Part shown: positions 1-8,925 of the stretch, in pieces | How positions within the stretch are numbered: position 1 is the first letter of the stretch | Layout of the letters: each line of letters opens with the position of its first letter | From: Pseudodesulfovibrio sp. JC047 | GTDB lineage: Bacteria; Desulfobacterota; Desulfovibrionia; Desulfovibrionales; Desulfovibrionaceae | NCBI RefSeq assembly: GCF_010468615.1 | Contig: NZ_WUEH01000009.1 | Location: 87,677 to 151,676, forward strand | Length of the DNA: 64,000 bases | Direction: 5' to 3' | The notes under the pieces: generated by a model | The model's input: only the letters and a program-made list of their open reading frames with translations | Told to the model about the DNA's origin: nothing | Databases searched by the model: none | Translations under genes and position numbers: made by a program

Positions 1-2
1 AT

Positions 3-56
3 GTGCAGGTCTGTAGCAAAGGGCCTGTCTTTTGGACTGATAAAGTGGAACTCTAG
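3..56 (+). CDS. pyrK: PyrK, dihydroorotate dehydrogenase electron-transfer subunit (3' end only)
   Basis: Only the last 17 codons lie in the window, reading VQVCSKGPVFWTDKVEL and a TAG stop. The Cys-x2-GPVF pattern is typical of the C-terminus of PyrK, the FAD/[2Fe-2S] subunit that passes electrons from the PyrD flavin to NAD. It ends 12 bases before pyrD in the same direction, the usual pyrK-pyrD arrangement. The call rests on this short tail and on the neighbour. Confidence 0.75.
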   Translation: MQVCSKGPVFWTDKVEL

Positions 57-68
57 GGAGTTTGTTTT

Positions 69-986
69 ATGGATATGCATGTTTCTTTCGGCGGACTTGA
101 CTTGAAAAATCCGGTCATGACCGCCTCCGGAACCTTCGGTTTTGGGCTGGAATTCGCTCCCTACGGCAATCTGGAGCAGCTTGGTGGGTTCGTGGCCAAG
201 GGCGTGTCTCTCAAGCCGCGTGAGGGCAATCCCATGCCGCGTATCGCGGAGACACCGTGCGGGATGCTCAATGCAATCGGCATCCAGAATCCCGGGGTCG
301 AGGCGTTTGTCACCAAGGCCCTGCCAGCTTTGGCCGGAAAAGACGTGGCTGTTGTGGCCAACCTTTATGCCTGTGATGCCGAAGAGTTCGGCGAATTGGC
401 GGGCGTCCTGGCCGGAGAAGATGGTGTGGCGGCGTTGGAAGTCAATGTTTCCTGCCCCAACGTCAAGGAGGGCGGTATCGCTTTTGGTCAGGATCCGGCT
501 CAGATCGGCAAAGTGACCGAGGCGGTGAAGAAAAAGGCGGGTGGCAAGCATGTGATGGTCAAGCTGTCGCCTAATGTGACTGATATTACGGTCTGCGCCC
601 GGGCTGCGGCTGAAGGTGGCGCGGATTCTGTGTCTCTCATCAACACCTTGTCCGGCATGGCTGTGGATATCAGAAATCGGCGGCCTCGAATTGCCAATGT
701 CATTGCAGGGCTGTCCGGTCCGGCAATCAAGCCGGTGGCTTTGCGGTGCGTCCATCAAGTGGTGCAGGCCGTGGATATCCCTGTGGTAGGAATCGGGGGC
801 ATTGCTTCCGCCGAGGATGCGCTTGAATTCATTCTGGTTGGAGCCCATGCCGTGCAGGTTGGCACTGCGAATTTTCTGCGTCCTGATTTGGCTTTTTCGC
901 TGGCAGACGAGATGGCAATGATGCTCAAAGAGCTGGGGGCGGAAAGTCTGGAATCCTTTAGAGGAAGCCTTCAATGTATTTTTTAA
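69..986 (+). CDS. pyrD: Dihydroorotate dehydrogenase B (NAD+), catalytic subunit
   Basis: 305 residues, the normal length for class 1B PyrD. The enzyme oxidises dihydroorotate to orotate in pyrimidine synthesis, using FMN and passing electrons to PyrK. Visible family motifs are the N-terminal [27 protein letters not shown] with the class 1B catalytic Cys, VKLSPNV, and the C-terminal phosphate-binding run VVGIGGI...[12 protein letters not shown]. The ATG follows a GGAG (57-60). It directly follows the pyrK tail, so the two form an operon. No terminator is visible before the downstream tRNA. Confidence 0.96.
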   Translation: MDMHVSFGGLDLKNPVMTASGTFGFGLEFAPYGNLEQLGGFVAKGVSLKPREGNPMPRIAETPCGMLNAIGIQNPGVEAFVTKALPALAGKDVAVVANLYACDAEEFGELAGVLAGEDGVAALEVNVSCPNVKEGGIAFGQDPAQIGKVTEAVKKKAGGKHVMVKLSPNVTDITVCARAAAEGGADSVSLINTLSGMAVDIRNRRPRIANVIAGLSGPAIKPVALRCVHQVVQAVDIPVVGIGGIASAEDALEFILVGAHAVQVGTANFLRPDLAFSLADEMAMMLKELGAESLESFRGSLQCIF

Positions 987-1048
987 AGAAAAAGCATTTT
1001 TTTACTTGCCAAGGTCCATCATATTGGATAGTTACTTCCTCTCAGCGC

Positions 1049-1140
1049 GGAGAGGTGTCCGAGTCCGGCTTAAGGAGCACGCCTGGAAAGCGTGTAACGG
1101 GGTAACTCGTTCGGAGGTTCGAATCCTCTCCTCTCCGCCA
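1049..1140 (+). tRNA. tRNA-Ser (anticodon GGA)
   Basis: Class II tRNA. The 7-bp acceptor stem pairs GGAGAGG (1049-1055) with CCTCTCC (1130-1136), followed by discriminator G and an encoded CCA. The anticodon stem GCACGC/GCGTGT encloses the loop CTGGAAA, giving anticodon GGA, which reads UCC/UCU. A long variable arm follows, then a GGAGG/CCTCT T-stem with loop TTCGAAT. Confidence 0.96.
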
Positions 1141-1151
1141 CGCAAGCAGCA

Positions 1152-1186
1152 AGCCCCATCGATATATCGATGGGGCTTTTTGTTTT
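1152..1186 (+). terminator. Intrinsic terminator of tRNA-Ser
   Basis: Perfect inverted repeat AGCCCCATCGAT/ATCGATGGGGCT (1152-1177) followed by TTTTTGTTTT. It lies 12 bases after the tRNA CCA end. Confidence 0.92.
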
Positions 1187-1337
1187 GACGCGTATGGCCT
1201 GATGACGTAACTTCAGTATACAGTTCACAAAAGTATTTGTGCCGAGGGACAGAATATAATCGTCTGAAATGTGGGGCTGTCATAGAGTGCTGTTTGATCT
1301 ATACTGACGGGAGTGGATTCCGGCGAGCTGGAATAGT

Positions 1338-4300
1338 GTGAGTGATACGGCAAGAGAGGGACTGGTGAAGTTTTTATCCCGGCCACGACAGCGAGGAAAC
1401 AGATCGCTTGTACAACATTTGACGGTCAGTCTGGTGTGTGTGCTCGCCGCGACTGCTTTGGCCATTTCTTCCGTCATTTTTCTTGTCTTATATGAAAAAT
1501 CGCAAACGCAGTTTGAACAACGATCAAACGAAGCGTTGACGCATTTGTCCAACAGCCTCGAGTCCTATCTGTGGCACATGGAAGAAGAATCTGTCGTTAG
1601 CCTGTGCGAGGCCTTTTCCAAAATTGATATTGTCGTTTTCATCAATGTTGTCGATCACCGTGGCAACGAGGTCTATTCCTTTGGGACGATCGAAGAGGGA
1701 GAGACGATCGTCAAGGAAAAGAGCATCCAATATGAGAATGTCGAAGTCGGATACATCCGGCTCGGTCTGACTCCGAGTGTTTTTGAGGAAAAGGTCTTTG
1801 CGACGACTTGGATCAGCCTCTTGTCTTTATTGTTCGTGGCCATTGTGCTCGGGGTGTTTACCAAATTGGTGCTCGACAAGAATTTGCGATTGCCGTTGGG
1901 CCAATTGATTAAGCGGATCGACAGTATTTCTGCGGGAGAATATGACCAGCACGAGGAAGTGGACAACCTGTTGGAGATGAGTACGATTCTTTCGAAGTTC
2001 AATGAAATGGCCGGAAAGGTCCGCTTTCGCGAAGACCAGTTGCGATTGAGCGAAGAAAAATATCGGCGATTGTTTGAAACCACGACCGAAGGGATCATTG
2101 TCATCGACAAGAACAGGCGGTTGACCATGGTCAACAGTGTGCTGGCAACCATGCTTGGATGTACTGAGATGGAATTGTACGGCAAGCCCATCAGGGAATT
2201 GTTGCATCCTGATGACCTGGACCATCATGATCTTGAAATGGAAAAACGGGTTCAGGGCTATTCGGCGCAGTATGAGCGGCGTTTTGTTCACAAGGACGGG
2301 CATATTGTCTGGACGATCGTTTCATCAAGTCCCATGCTCGGTATGGATGGGGCCTTTGAAGGATCGTTCGGGATGATTACCAATATTTCCGATTTGCGGA
2401 AGGCGCAGGCTGAATTGAAGATCGCCTATGATGAGATGGAACAGCGCGTCATTCATCGGACAGAGGAATTGAACAAGACAAACCGGTTGTTGACGTCGGA
2501 AATCCATATTCGCAAGCAGACCGAAAAAGCCATTATTGATGCCAAGGAAGCGGCAGAAGAGGCGACCAAAGCCAAGAGCGAATTCCTCGCCAATATGAGT
2601 CATGAGATTCGCACGCCCATGAATGCGATTATCGGCATGACACATCTGACGAAGATGACCGACTTGTCCGCCACGCAGAAGGATTATCTCAACAAGATCG
2701 ATATTTCCGCCAAATCATTGCTTGGTATCATCAACGACGTGTTGGATATGTCCAAGATCGAAGCGGGGATGCTTCGAGTTGAATCTGTCGGGTTTTCCAT
2801 CAATCAGGTCCTGGAGCAATTGACCACCATTATTTCACCACGTGCGAGTGAAAAGAAGCTCGAATTCCTTATTAATGTGGACACGGATGTGCCAAATATG
2901 GTTGTGGGTGACTCCATGCGGTTGGCGCAGATCCTGATTAATCTTTGCAACAATGCGGTCAAATTCACTGAGAACGGTGCGGTTGTCCTTTCCATTCTCC
3001 CCCTTGAACTGGATGCAACGCAGGCCTCGTTACGGTTCATGGTCAAAGATGATGGAATAGGAATTCAGGAAGATCAGATCGAAGAACTTTTTCAGCCATT
3101 TACCCAGGCGGATGCCTCCACCACCCGGAAATATGGCGGGACTGGATTGGGACTCAACCTGTGCAATCAGTTGGTCAGTCTGATGGGTGGGAAGATCGGT
3201 GTGGAAAGTGAACCGGGCAAGGGAAGTCTTTTCTGGTTTGAAATAACAGTCCCCATTGCCACCTCGCAAGAGGAGCAGGTTTTGCTCCCGAGTGAGTTGC
3301 AGGGAAAACGGGTTCTGGTGGTGGACGACAACGCGACGTCTCAGGTTATTTTGAAAGGCATGTTGGAGCATATGGGACTTCAGGTCTCCCTCGCTGATTC
3401 GGGTGAGGAAGCCATTGATCTGCTTCGACTGTCCGCTGAAGACGGAAAGTATGATCTTTTGGTGATTGATTGGCGAATGCCGGGGATGGACGGGGTAGAA
3501 ACTGCGCGGGCCATTGCAGCCGATGCGGCCATCGTGTCCAAACCACCCATGTTCATGGTTTCGGCTTACGGGAATGCCTCCTTGGTGAAAAAAACCAATG
3601 AAATGGGGTTCAAGGGATTGTTGTTCAAGCCTATCAACCAATCGTTCCTGTTCAATCTTGTGGTGGAAACATTGGGCAAGGATATGGTCACAAGCGGCGA
3701 TACCACGGTGTGCGAAGTCGTGACAGATTCTTTGGGTGGAACCCGAATTTTGCTGGTGGAAGATAATGAGATCAATCGTCAGGTGGCCATGGAGATATTG
3801 TCCTCCGCGAATATTCAGGTCTTTGAAGCCACTAATGGGCAAGATGCACTGGACTTTCTTGAAAAGACCGAGGTTGATCTGGTTTTGATGGATGTTCAGA
3901 TGCCTGTCATGGATGGGTATGAAGCGACCCGCCGTCTTCGGAAGCAGGAGCGGTTCCGGGAGTTGCCCATTATTGCCATGACGGCGCACGCTTTGGTCGA
4001 AGATATTGAAAAGAGTCGGTCTGCCGGTATGAATGGGCATGTTGCCAAGCCGTTTGATCCAGAAGATTTGTTTCAGGTCCTGTCACAGTGGATCGGACAA
4101 GGAAGGGATACGGAAGCACTGTCTTCGTTTGGCGCGGAGGATGCCGTTGCCTGTTCAACGCTGCCCGCATCCCTGGCCGGTATTGATCTTCAGCTTGGAT
4201 TGAGACGCGCTCGTGGCAATCAGGAATTGTATAAGAATCTTCTGTTGTTGCTTGATGAAAAGTACGCAGATGCCGGGGAAAAAATTGAAAAGGCGTGGTC

Positions 4301-4763
4301 GGTGGAAGAGTTCGAGAAGGCGGTCGCTCTTGCCCATTCGGTCAAGGGCACATCCGGGATGCTCGGGGCCATGGAATTATTTGAATCTGCCGGGGAGTTG
4401 GAACAGGCACTGACCGATCACGCGGAGAATGTGCCAGAAAAGGTGCGTCAATTTACCGAATATTTATCCACGGTCATACAGAGTATTGCCGTTATCAAGC
4501 GAGTGGAGTGCACCAAGACCGTCTTGAAACAGGCTGGTGACGAAGCCGACTCTGAAACCTTGCTGGCATCGCTTGATGCGTTGAAAGGGCCTTTGTCCGA
4601 AGGAGCACCAGTGGAATGCCGTAAACAGGCAAAGGCGGTGCAGGCGCTTGTCTGGCCCGGTGAATTTCACGATGATATCGCTCGAATCTTGAAACTCGTG
4701 GCAGAGTATGACTTCAAGAAAGCCCTTGGTCTTGTGGAGGACCTGGAACACCGTCTTATATAA
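1338..4763 (+). CDS. Hybrid sensor histidine kinase (HAMP-PAS-HisKA-HATPase-REC-REC-Hpt)
   Basis: 1141-residue inner-membrane phosphorelay kinase that starts at GTG. In order: TM1 (about 28-51), an extracytoplasmic sensor segment of about 100 residues, TM2 (about 153-175), HAMP (about 176-230), PAS (about 238-355), a coiled coil, HisKA with the H-box EFLANMSHEIRTPMNAIIG (phospho-acceptor His422), HATPase_c with the DGIGI and GGTGLGL boxes, REC1 (Asp711 in VIDWRMPGMDG), REC2 (Asp852 in LMDVQMPVMDG) and a C-terminal Hpt domain with His1000 in LAHSVKGTSG. All phosphotransfer residues are present. It stands alone between the tRNA-Ser terminator and the SRP RNA, so its output partner cannot be told from context. 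Signal unknown. Confidence 0.93.
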   Translation: MSDTAREGLVKFLSRPRQRGNRSLVQHLTVSLVCVLAATALAISSVIFLVLYEKSQTQFEQRSNEALTHLSNSLESYLWHMEEESVVSLCEAFSKIDIVVFINVVDHRGNEVYSFGTIEEGETIVKEKSIQYENVEVGYIRLGLTPSVFEEKVFATTWISLLSLLFVAIVLGVFTKLVLDKNLRLPLGQLIKRIDSISAGEYDQHEEVDNLLEMSTILSKFNEMAGKVRFREDQLRLSEEKYRRLFETTTEGIIVIDKNRRLTMVNSVLATMLGCTEMELYGKPIRELLHPDDLDHHDLEMEKRVQGYSAQYERRFVHKDGHIVWTIVSSSPMLGMDGAFEGSFGMITNISDLRKAQAELKIAYDEMEQRVIHRTEELNKTNRLLTSEIHIRKQTEKAIIDAKEAAEEATKAKSEFLANMSHEIRTPMNAIIGMTHLTKMTDLSATQKDYLNKIDISAKSLLGIINDVLDMSKIEAGMLRVESVGFSINQVLEQLTTIISPRASEKKLEFLINVDTDVPNMVVGDSMRLAQILINLCNNAVKFTENGAVVLSILPLELDATQASLRFMVKDDGIGIQEDQIEELFQPFTQADASTTRKYGGTGLGLNLCNQLVSLMGGKIGVESEPGKGSLFWFEITVPIATSQEEQVLLPSELQGKRVLVVDDNATSQVILKGMLEHMGLQVSLADSGEEAIDLLRLSAEDGKYDLLVIDWRMPGMDGVETARAIAADAAIVSKPPMFMVSAYGNASLVKKTNEMGFKGLLFKPINQSFLFNLVVETLGKDMVTSGDTTVCEVVTDSLGGTRILLVEDNEINRQVAMEILSSANIQVFEATNGQDALDFLEKTEVDLVLMDVQMPVMDGYEATRRLRKQERFRELPIIAMTAHALVEDIEKSRSAGMNGHVAKPFDPEDLFQVLSQWIGQGRDTEALSSFGAEDAVACSTLPASLAGIDLQLGLRRARGNQELYKNLLLLLDEKYADAGEKIEKAWSVEEFEKAVALAHSVKGTSGMLGAMELFESAGELEQALTDHAENVPEKVRQFTEYLSTVIQSIAVIKRVECTKTVLKQAGDEADSETLLASLDALKGPLSEGAPVECRKQAKAVQALVWPGEFHDDIARILKLVAEYDFKKALGLVEDLEHRLI

Positions 4764-4784
4764 AGTGCCGCATCATAGCCCATG

Positions 4785-4814
4785 AAAAAAGGCGCGTTCA
4801 AATTTGAACGCGCC
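4785..4814 (-). terminator. Terminator of the SRP RNA gene (possibly bidirectional)
   Basis: Perfect 24-base palindrome GGCGCGTTCAAA/TTTGAACGCGCC (4791-4814). On the minus strand it is followed by TTTTTT, so it ends the SRP RNA. On the plus strand it may also stop the hybrid kinase transcript, although the T-run there is only TTT. Confidence 0.85.
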
Positions 4815-4820
4815 TTTGAG

Positions 4821-4906
4821 TGGAAACCGGATACCCGGTAACAACCAATACCGCTGCTTCCTTTCGGACCTGACGGAGTTCTCAGCGCAACCGCCACCCG
4901 GCTTCC
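4821..4906 (-). ncRNA. ffs: Signal recognition particle RNA (4.5S, small bacterial type)
   Basis: The minus strand contains GTCAGGTCCGAAAGGAAGCAGC (plus-strand complement about 4852-4873), the near-invariant apical domain that binds Ffh: the GGTCCG...GGAAGCAGC internal loops and a GAAA-type tetraloop. The flanks pair as a terminal helix (GCCGGGT at 4896-4902 with ATCCGGT at 4826-4832). An intrinsic terminator follows. Ends are approximate, since no mature termini can be read from sequence. Confidence 0.9.
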
Positions 4907-5006
4907 CTCATTCGGGAAGAGGTTAACTACAGCGTTTTTGGAGCTTCGTCAACTCTTCACAGCCCCCTTTGCTTCATATATTCACTTTTGTTGACAGATT
5001 GAACGT

Positions 5007-5978
5007 GTGGATTTCCTTTTCCTACGATTTTTACGGGTATGGTGTCAGATGAAGTGTGGGTTTATTGCGGAGTATATTGAACGGTATTTTATTGTCATTA
5101 CTGTTGTGTTGTCCGGGGTCGCTTTGACCTATCCTCCATCGTTTACGTGGATCAAACCTCATATTCCCCTTGGATTGGGCATTATCATGTTTGGGATGGG
5201 GTTGACGCTTGAATTCGAGGATTTTCGAGATATAATGCGCAAGTGGCCTCTTGTTGGCCTTGGGGTGATCTTACAATATACGCTTATGCCCTTGCTTGCG
5301 GTGGGGATAGCTTTTGTCTTGAATATCCCCCCGGAAGCGGCCATTGGCCTGATTATCGTCGGAGCGTGTCCGGGGGGAACCGCGTCTAATGTGATTGTCT
5401 ATTTGGCCAAGGGCAATGTACCGCTGTCTGTGACCTTGACGTTGGCATCAACCTGTCTGGCACCGCTTTTGACGCCGATCATCGTGTATCTGTTGGTGCA
5501 AAAACAGATTCAGCTCGATTTTTGGGGAATGGTCCAGTCGGTTTTCTGGATTGTTGTTTTTCCCATGCTTGACGGACTGGTTCTGCGCCGACTTTTTCGT
5601 AAAAGGCTGGAGCCAATTCTGCGTTTTTTCCCTTCCCTCTCCATTTTGGTCATCGCTGGACTCATTGCCTGTATTATTGGATTGAATCAGAAAACTTTGC
5701 TCGCCATGCCGGTTTTGGTCTGTCTGGCCGTCATTATTCATAATGGGTGCGGGCTTGTCGCAGGGTACGGGTTGGCTCGGTTGGCCCGGTGCTCCAAGCG
5801 GGATGCGCGGACCATTGCTATCGAAGTGGGGATGCAGAATTCCGGCCTTGGCGTGGCGTTGGCCGTGAAATATTTTGGTGCGCTCAGTGCGTTGCCCGGG
5901 GCGTTATTCAGTTTGTGGCACAATCTGTCGGGGGTCGCTTTGGCTCGGCGGTGGAAACAGGAGGCAGACGAACGATAA
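5007..5978 (+). CDS. Bile acid:sodium symporter (BASS) family membrane transporter
   Basis: 323 residues from a GTG, or 309 from the in-frame ATG at 5049, which gives the more natural N-terminus MKCGFIAEYIERYF. Neither start has a strong ribosome binding site. There are about nine or ten hydrophobic helices. BASS hallmarks are GLGIIMFGMGLTL, GACPGGTASNVIVYLAKG (the helix-crossover Na+/substrate region) and EVGMQNSGLGVALA. Members import organic anions such as bile acids, pyruvate or pantoate with Na+; the substrate here is not predictable. It is monocistronic by context. Confidence 0.88.
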   Translation: MDFLFLRFLRVWCQMKCGFIAEYIERYFIVITVVLSGVALTYPPSFTWIKPHIPLGLGIIMFGMGLTLEFEDFRDIMRKWPLVGLGVILQYTLMPLLAVGIAFVLNIPPEAAIGLIIVGACPGGTASNVIVYLAKGNVPLSVTLTLASTCLAPLLTPIIVYLLVQKQIQLDFWGMVQSVFWIVVFPMLDGLVLRRLFRKRLEPILRFFPSLSILVIAGLIACIIGLNQKTLLAMPVLVCLAVIIHNGCGLVAGYGLARLARCSKRDARTIAIEVGMQNSGLGVALAVKYFGALSALPGALFSLWHNLSGVALARRWKQEADER

Positions 5979-6014
5979 TTCGGTGCCGTGATTATAAATT
6001 TTGTCGTATGATTC

Positions 6015-6048
6015 TTGACAGGTGTTACAAATACTGTATTAGTAACAT
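6015..6048 (+). promoter_or_regulatory. Sigma-70 promoter overlapped by a NikR-type operator
   Basis: TTGACA (6015-6020), then a -10 of TATTAG (6037-6042) at 16-bp spacing. Over the spacer and -10 lies GTGTTAC-N13-GTAACAT (6022-6048). The inner bases are also nearly symmetric (TGTTACAAATA-CTG-TATTAGTAACA). GTGTTAC-N13/14-GTAACAC is, from memory, the motif reported for NikR in Desulfovibrio. Its position predicts nickel-dependent repression of the gene at 6101. Confidence 0.75.
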
Positions 6049-6100
6049 CGATCGATCACGAAAATGGAACTTGTACTCATCAAACAGGAGAAGAGTGACG

Positions 6101-6844
6101 ATGAATGGATTGAGAATCGTACTGGCAATGGTCTGTGTATTGTGGGCGACAACAGCGTCTGCTCATTTTGGTATGTTGATTCCTGATACGGATGAAACCA
6201 CGCAGCAGAAACGGACTGTCGAATTGACATTGTCCTTTTCTCATCCATTTGAATTGCAGGGCATGGAATTGGAAAAGCCTGCCAAATTTTTCGTGGTTGT
6301 CGATGCCGAGAAATCACAGGATTTGCTGGCGACCCTGACGCAAACCCAGATCATGGGCCAGACCGGCTGGAAAACTTCGTACACACCAAAAACACCTGGA
6401 ATGTATACTTTTGTTTTTGATCCGGTCCCATATAAGGAAGACGCGGAAAATAACTACATTCGTCACATCACCAAGGTTGTTGTAGACGGCTTTGGCGAAG
6501 GAGAAGGGTGGAATACTCCATTGGGTCTTGAGACGGAAATCGTGCCGCTCACACGGCCCTTTGGCAATTATGCCGGGAATGTCTTTCAGGGCATTGTTCT
6601 GTATCAGGGAGAACCCGCTCCGTTTACCCGGGTTGAAGTCGAGTATTACAACAAGGATGGCAAGCGGACCGCGCCCAATGAGCGGATGGTCACGCAGGAA
6701 GTTCTTGCCGATGCCAATGGTGTTTTCACTTTTGTCTGCCCGTGGAAAGGGTGGTGGGGATTTGCCGGTTTGACCACGGCAGAGGAACCGTACAAAGGCC
6801 GTGAATTGGAACTTGGCGCGGTTATCTGGGTCGAAATGCAATAA
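6101..6844 (+). CDS. DUF4198 periplasmic protein, probable nickel-uptake accessory (NikK-like)
   Basis: 247 residues. The start is ATG 6101 after AGGAG. A signal peptide (MNGLRIVLAMVCVLWATTASA) precedes a mature N-terminus beginning HFGMLIP, a His in the position typical of DUF4198 proteins, where it is thought to help bind metal. A further SHPFE motif is seen near residue 47. DUF4198 proteins of Desulfovibrio accompany cobalt/nickel ECF transporters. Assignment to nickel rests mainly on the NikR-type operator just upstream. It may act in the periplasm or be membrane-associated; no clear C-terminal TM helix is present. Confidence 0.8.
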   Translation: MNGLRIVLAMVCVLWATTASAHFGMLIPDTDETTQQKRTVELTLSFSHPFELQGMELEKPAKFFVVVDAEKSQDLLATLTQTQIMGQTGWKTSYTPKTPGMYTFVFDPVPYKEDAENNYIRHITKVVVDGFGEGEGWNTPLGLETEIVPLTRPFGNYAGNVFQGIVLYQGEPAPFTRVEVEYYNKDGKRTAPNERMVTQEVLADANGVFTFVCPWKGWWGFAGLTTAEEPYKGRELELGAVIWVEMQ

Positions 6845-6862
6845 AAATATGGGCGGTGAATA

Positions 6863-7321
6863 TTAATGCCGCTCTTCTGCGGGCGTGTGTCGGTGCTTTT
6901 CAGCGCGTATCCTGAGGAGGATGGGTGTGATGAATTCATCGGGAAAGGCACCACACACGGCTCCGCAATAGGCTCCGACAATGGAGCCTATGACCAGGTT
7001 GGCTCCGTCTGAACTGGATGCCACCTGAAGGATCGTTCCCACCACAGCACCGAGAAAAGCCCCCATGGTCCACCCGTCGTGATGGACGCCTCGGTATGGT
7101 TTGGCGCCACGCCATGTCCTGAAAAGATCTTTGAGAAAAAATCCCGTAAATCCACCAAGAAAAGCACCAATAAGCGTTAAGACAACCCCCGGGAAAACCG
7201 TGTGCAGGGTGAGTTCTCCCGCTCGAATGGATCCTTCGACAATGCCCGCCAATCCCCCGGCGGCCAGGGTTCCGTGGAAGCTCTTTTCCTTGATATCTAA
7301 TGTAGGCATGAAATGGCGCAT
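6863..7321 (-). CDS. Hypothetical glycine-rich membrane protein
   Basis: 152 residues, not recognised. The start ATG 7321 is preceded on the minus strand by GGAG. It has hydrophobic, small-residue-rich segments (GTLAAGGLAGIVEGS; GVVLTLIGAFLGGFTGFF; MGAFLGAVVGTIL; LVIGSIVGAYCGAVCGAF) resembling glycine-zipper membrane proteins, with a charged His-rich tail. It is convergent with the DUF4198 gene (18 bases apart). No functional inference is made from context. Confidence 0.7.
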   Translation of the reverse strand: MRHFMPTLDIKEKSFHGTLAAGGLAGIVEGSIRAGELTLHTVFPGVVLTLIGAFLGGFTGFFLKDLFRTWRGAKPYRGVHHDGWTMGAFLGAVVGTILQVASSSDGANLVIGSIVGAYCGAVCGAFPDEFITPILLRIRAEKHRHTPAEERH

Positions 7322-7420
7322 GGTGTCTCCGTGGGCATTTTTTTCCCGGATAGTTCCTCTTCATGTCATGTTGCCAGAATCATGCCGTCCTCTTTTTGCC
7401 GTCAAAAGACGAGAAGAATG

Positions 7421-7436
7421 TCAAACAAGTGTTTGA
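7421..7436. promoter_or_regulatory. Palindromic operator (PsrA/FadR-type) upstream of the FadL gene
   Basis: Perfect palindrome TCAAACA-AG-TGTTTGA, with a related half-site run TGTTTGAAACA near 7513-7523. The core CAAAC-N4-GTTTG matches the operator form published for PsrA-type TetR regulators of fatty-acid metabolism. It lies about 170 bp before the FadL-type gene. The regulator is not in this window. Confidence 0.45.
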
Positions 7437-7607
7437 AATAGCATAAATGTTTTACATTTTTTTTTGTGTCGGGTACGAGGTGTGAGTTTGTGCAAAATAT
7501 CATTTTTAATGTGTTTGAAACAGGATTTCACTCCTGATCTGGGAAGATGTCGAACTCATTGAATAAGACCGCTGTCGCAGGGATGTGGCAGCACTGAAGG
7601 GGGAAGG

Positions 7608-8823
7608 ATGAAACGAACATCCGCCGTTTTTTACTGTAGTTTAGTACTCTGCCTTTTGGCCTCCGCCGCGACGGTTCATGCTGGCGGATTTGCTTTGTAT
7701 GAGTGGGGTAACAGGGCGCTTGGCATGGGAACTGCCAACTACGCCACAGGCAATGACGCTTCTGTCATCGCGTATAACCCGGCTCAGATGACCAAATTGG
7801 AAGGGACGAATTTGTACGGCGGTGTCGCTGTCATTACTCCCATGTCTGATGTGTACATCGATGGGAACAAAAATACGACCAAGAGTGTGTCCCATGCCAT
7901 TCCGCATGTGTACGCCACGCACCAGCTCAATGATAAATGGGTCATCGGTATCGGTGAATTCACTCGTTTTGGCCTGGGCACCAAATATGATAAGAATTGG
8001 GATGGCAAGACACTGCTCAACGAGGCCTTGCTGGAATCCTATTCGTTCAACCCGAGCGTGGGCTACCGTGTGAATGATTCCCTGTCTGTGGGCGGTGGTG
8101 TCGAGGTCATCAAAGGCTCATTCTTGCTCAAGAAGGATGTTAACGCCCTTGTTCCCGTCCTTGGCGGGAGTCACACCAAGATTGATGTTGCCGGTACGTC
8201 CACTGGTTTCAATCTCGGTATGTTGTATGATGTCACTGACGCGGTTTCCTTGGCCTTGACGTACCGGTCCTCGGTGCATTTCGTTGGGCATGGCGATGTG
8301 CACAGAAGGTCCGGTGAATACCTCTGGAAACGCGACCCTGACCGCTGATTTTCCGGCGAGTTATACGGCTGGTCTCGGATTCACTCCCATGGAAAATTTG
8401 TCCATCGAATTTGACGTGATTTTCACGCAGTGGGAACAGTTCGATCGTATTGAATTCGATTTTAGCGGCTCACCGCTTCCCGATACGGTTGAGGATTTCA
8501 ACTACAAGAACACCTGGCGGTTCCAGCTTGGTGCGGAATACCTGGTTACCGATGCCTTTGCTCTGCGTGCCGGGTATGTGTATGACCAGTCGCCGATTCG
8601 GCATGAGTATACCTCACCCCTGCTTCCGGCCAATGACCGGAATCTGTTCACGTTGGGTGCTGGATACAAATACGATAACTGGACCTTTGATCTGTCCGGC
8701 ATGTACATCGTGACCAAAGAGCGTCACGGCATGAGCATGACTGACGGTGTCGCCACGTATGATGTTGATTTCAAGGGTGGAACCACGTGGGGCGCAGGCC
8801 TTTCCGTCGGCTGCTCCTTCTAG
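7608..8823 (+). pseudogene. FadL/TodX-type outer-membrane transport protein, frameshifted
   Basis: Two overlapping reading frames together encode one FadL-family beta-barrel of about 405 residues. The first (7608-8348) begins with a signal peptide (cleavage near VHAGG) and the N-terminal plug typical of FadL: GGFALYEWGNRALGMGTANYA and DASVIAYNPAQM. The second (in frame from 8284) carries the rest of the barrel and ends in aromatic SVGCSF*. The +1 shift falls at 8298-8304: removing one base there restores GDVTEGPVNTSGN. No homopolymer is present, so it could be a true mutation or a single-base sequence error. FadL proteins import long-chain fatty acids or other hydrophobic compounds. SD is AAGGGGGAAGG before ATG 7608. 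Confidence 0.8.
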
Positions 8824-8845
8824 ATCTTCATGCTATGACGTTTTC

Positions 8846-8874
8846 AAGGCCCCTGCTTCGGCAGGGGCCTTTTA
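8846..8874 (+). terminator. Intrinsic terminator after the FadL gene
   Basis: AAGGCCCCTGC-TTCG-GCAGGGGCCTT followed by TTATT. A strong GC stem with a UUCG tetraloop, 25 bases after the FadL stop. Confidence 0.9.
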
Positions 8875-8925
8875 TTATATTGACACCCCAACGTCTCTGG
8901 TTGAATCTGCTGGAAGAGGAATACC

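Noticed and set aside
3030..4040. 336-codon minus-strand frame inside the hybrid kinase gene
   Set aside because: It is entirely antisense to intact REC and HATPase domains and lacks any recognisable motif.
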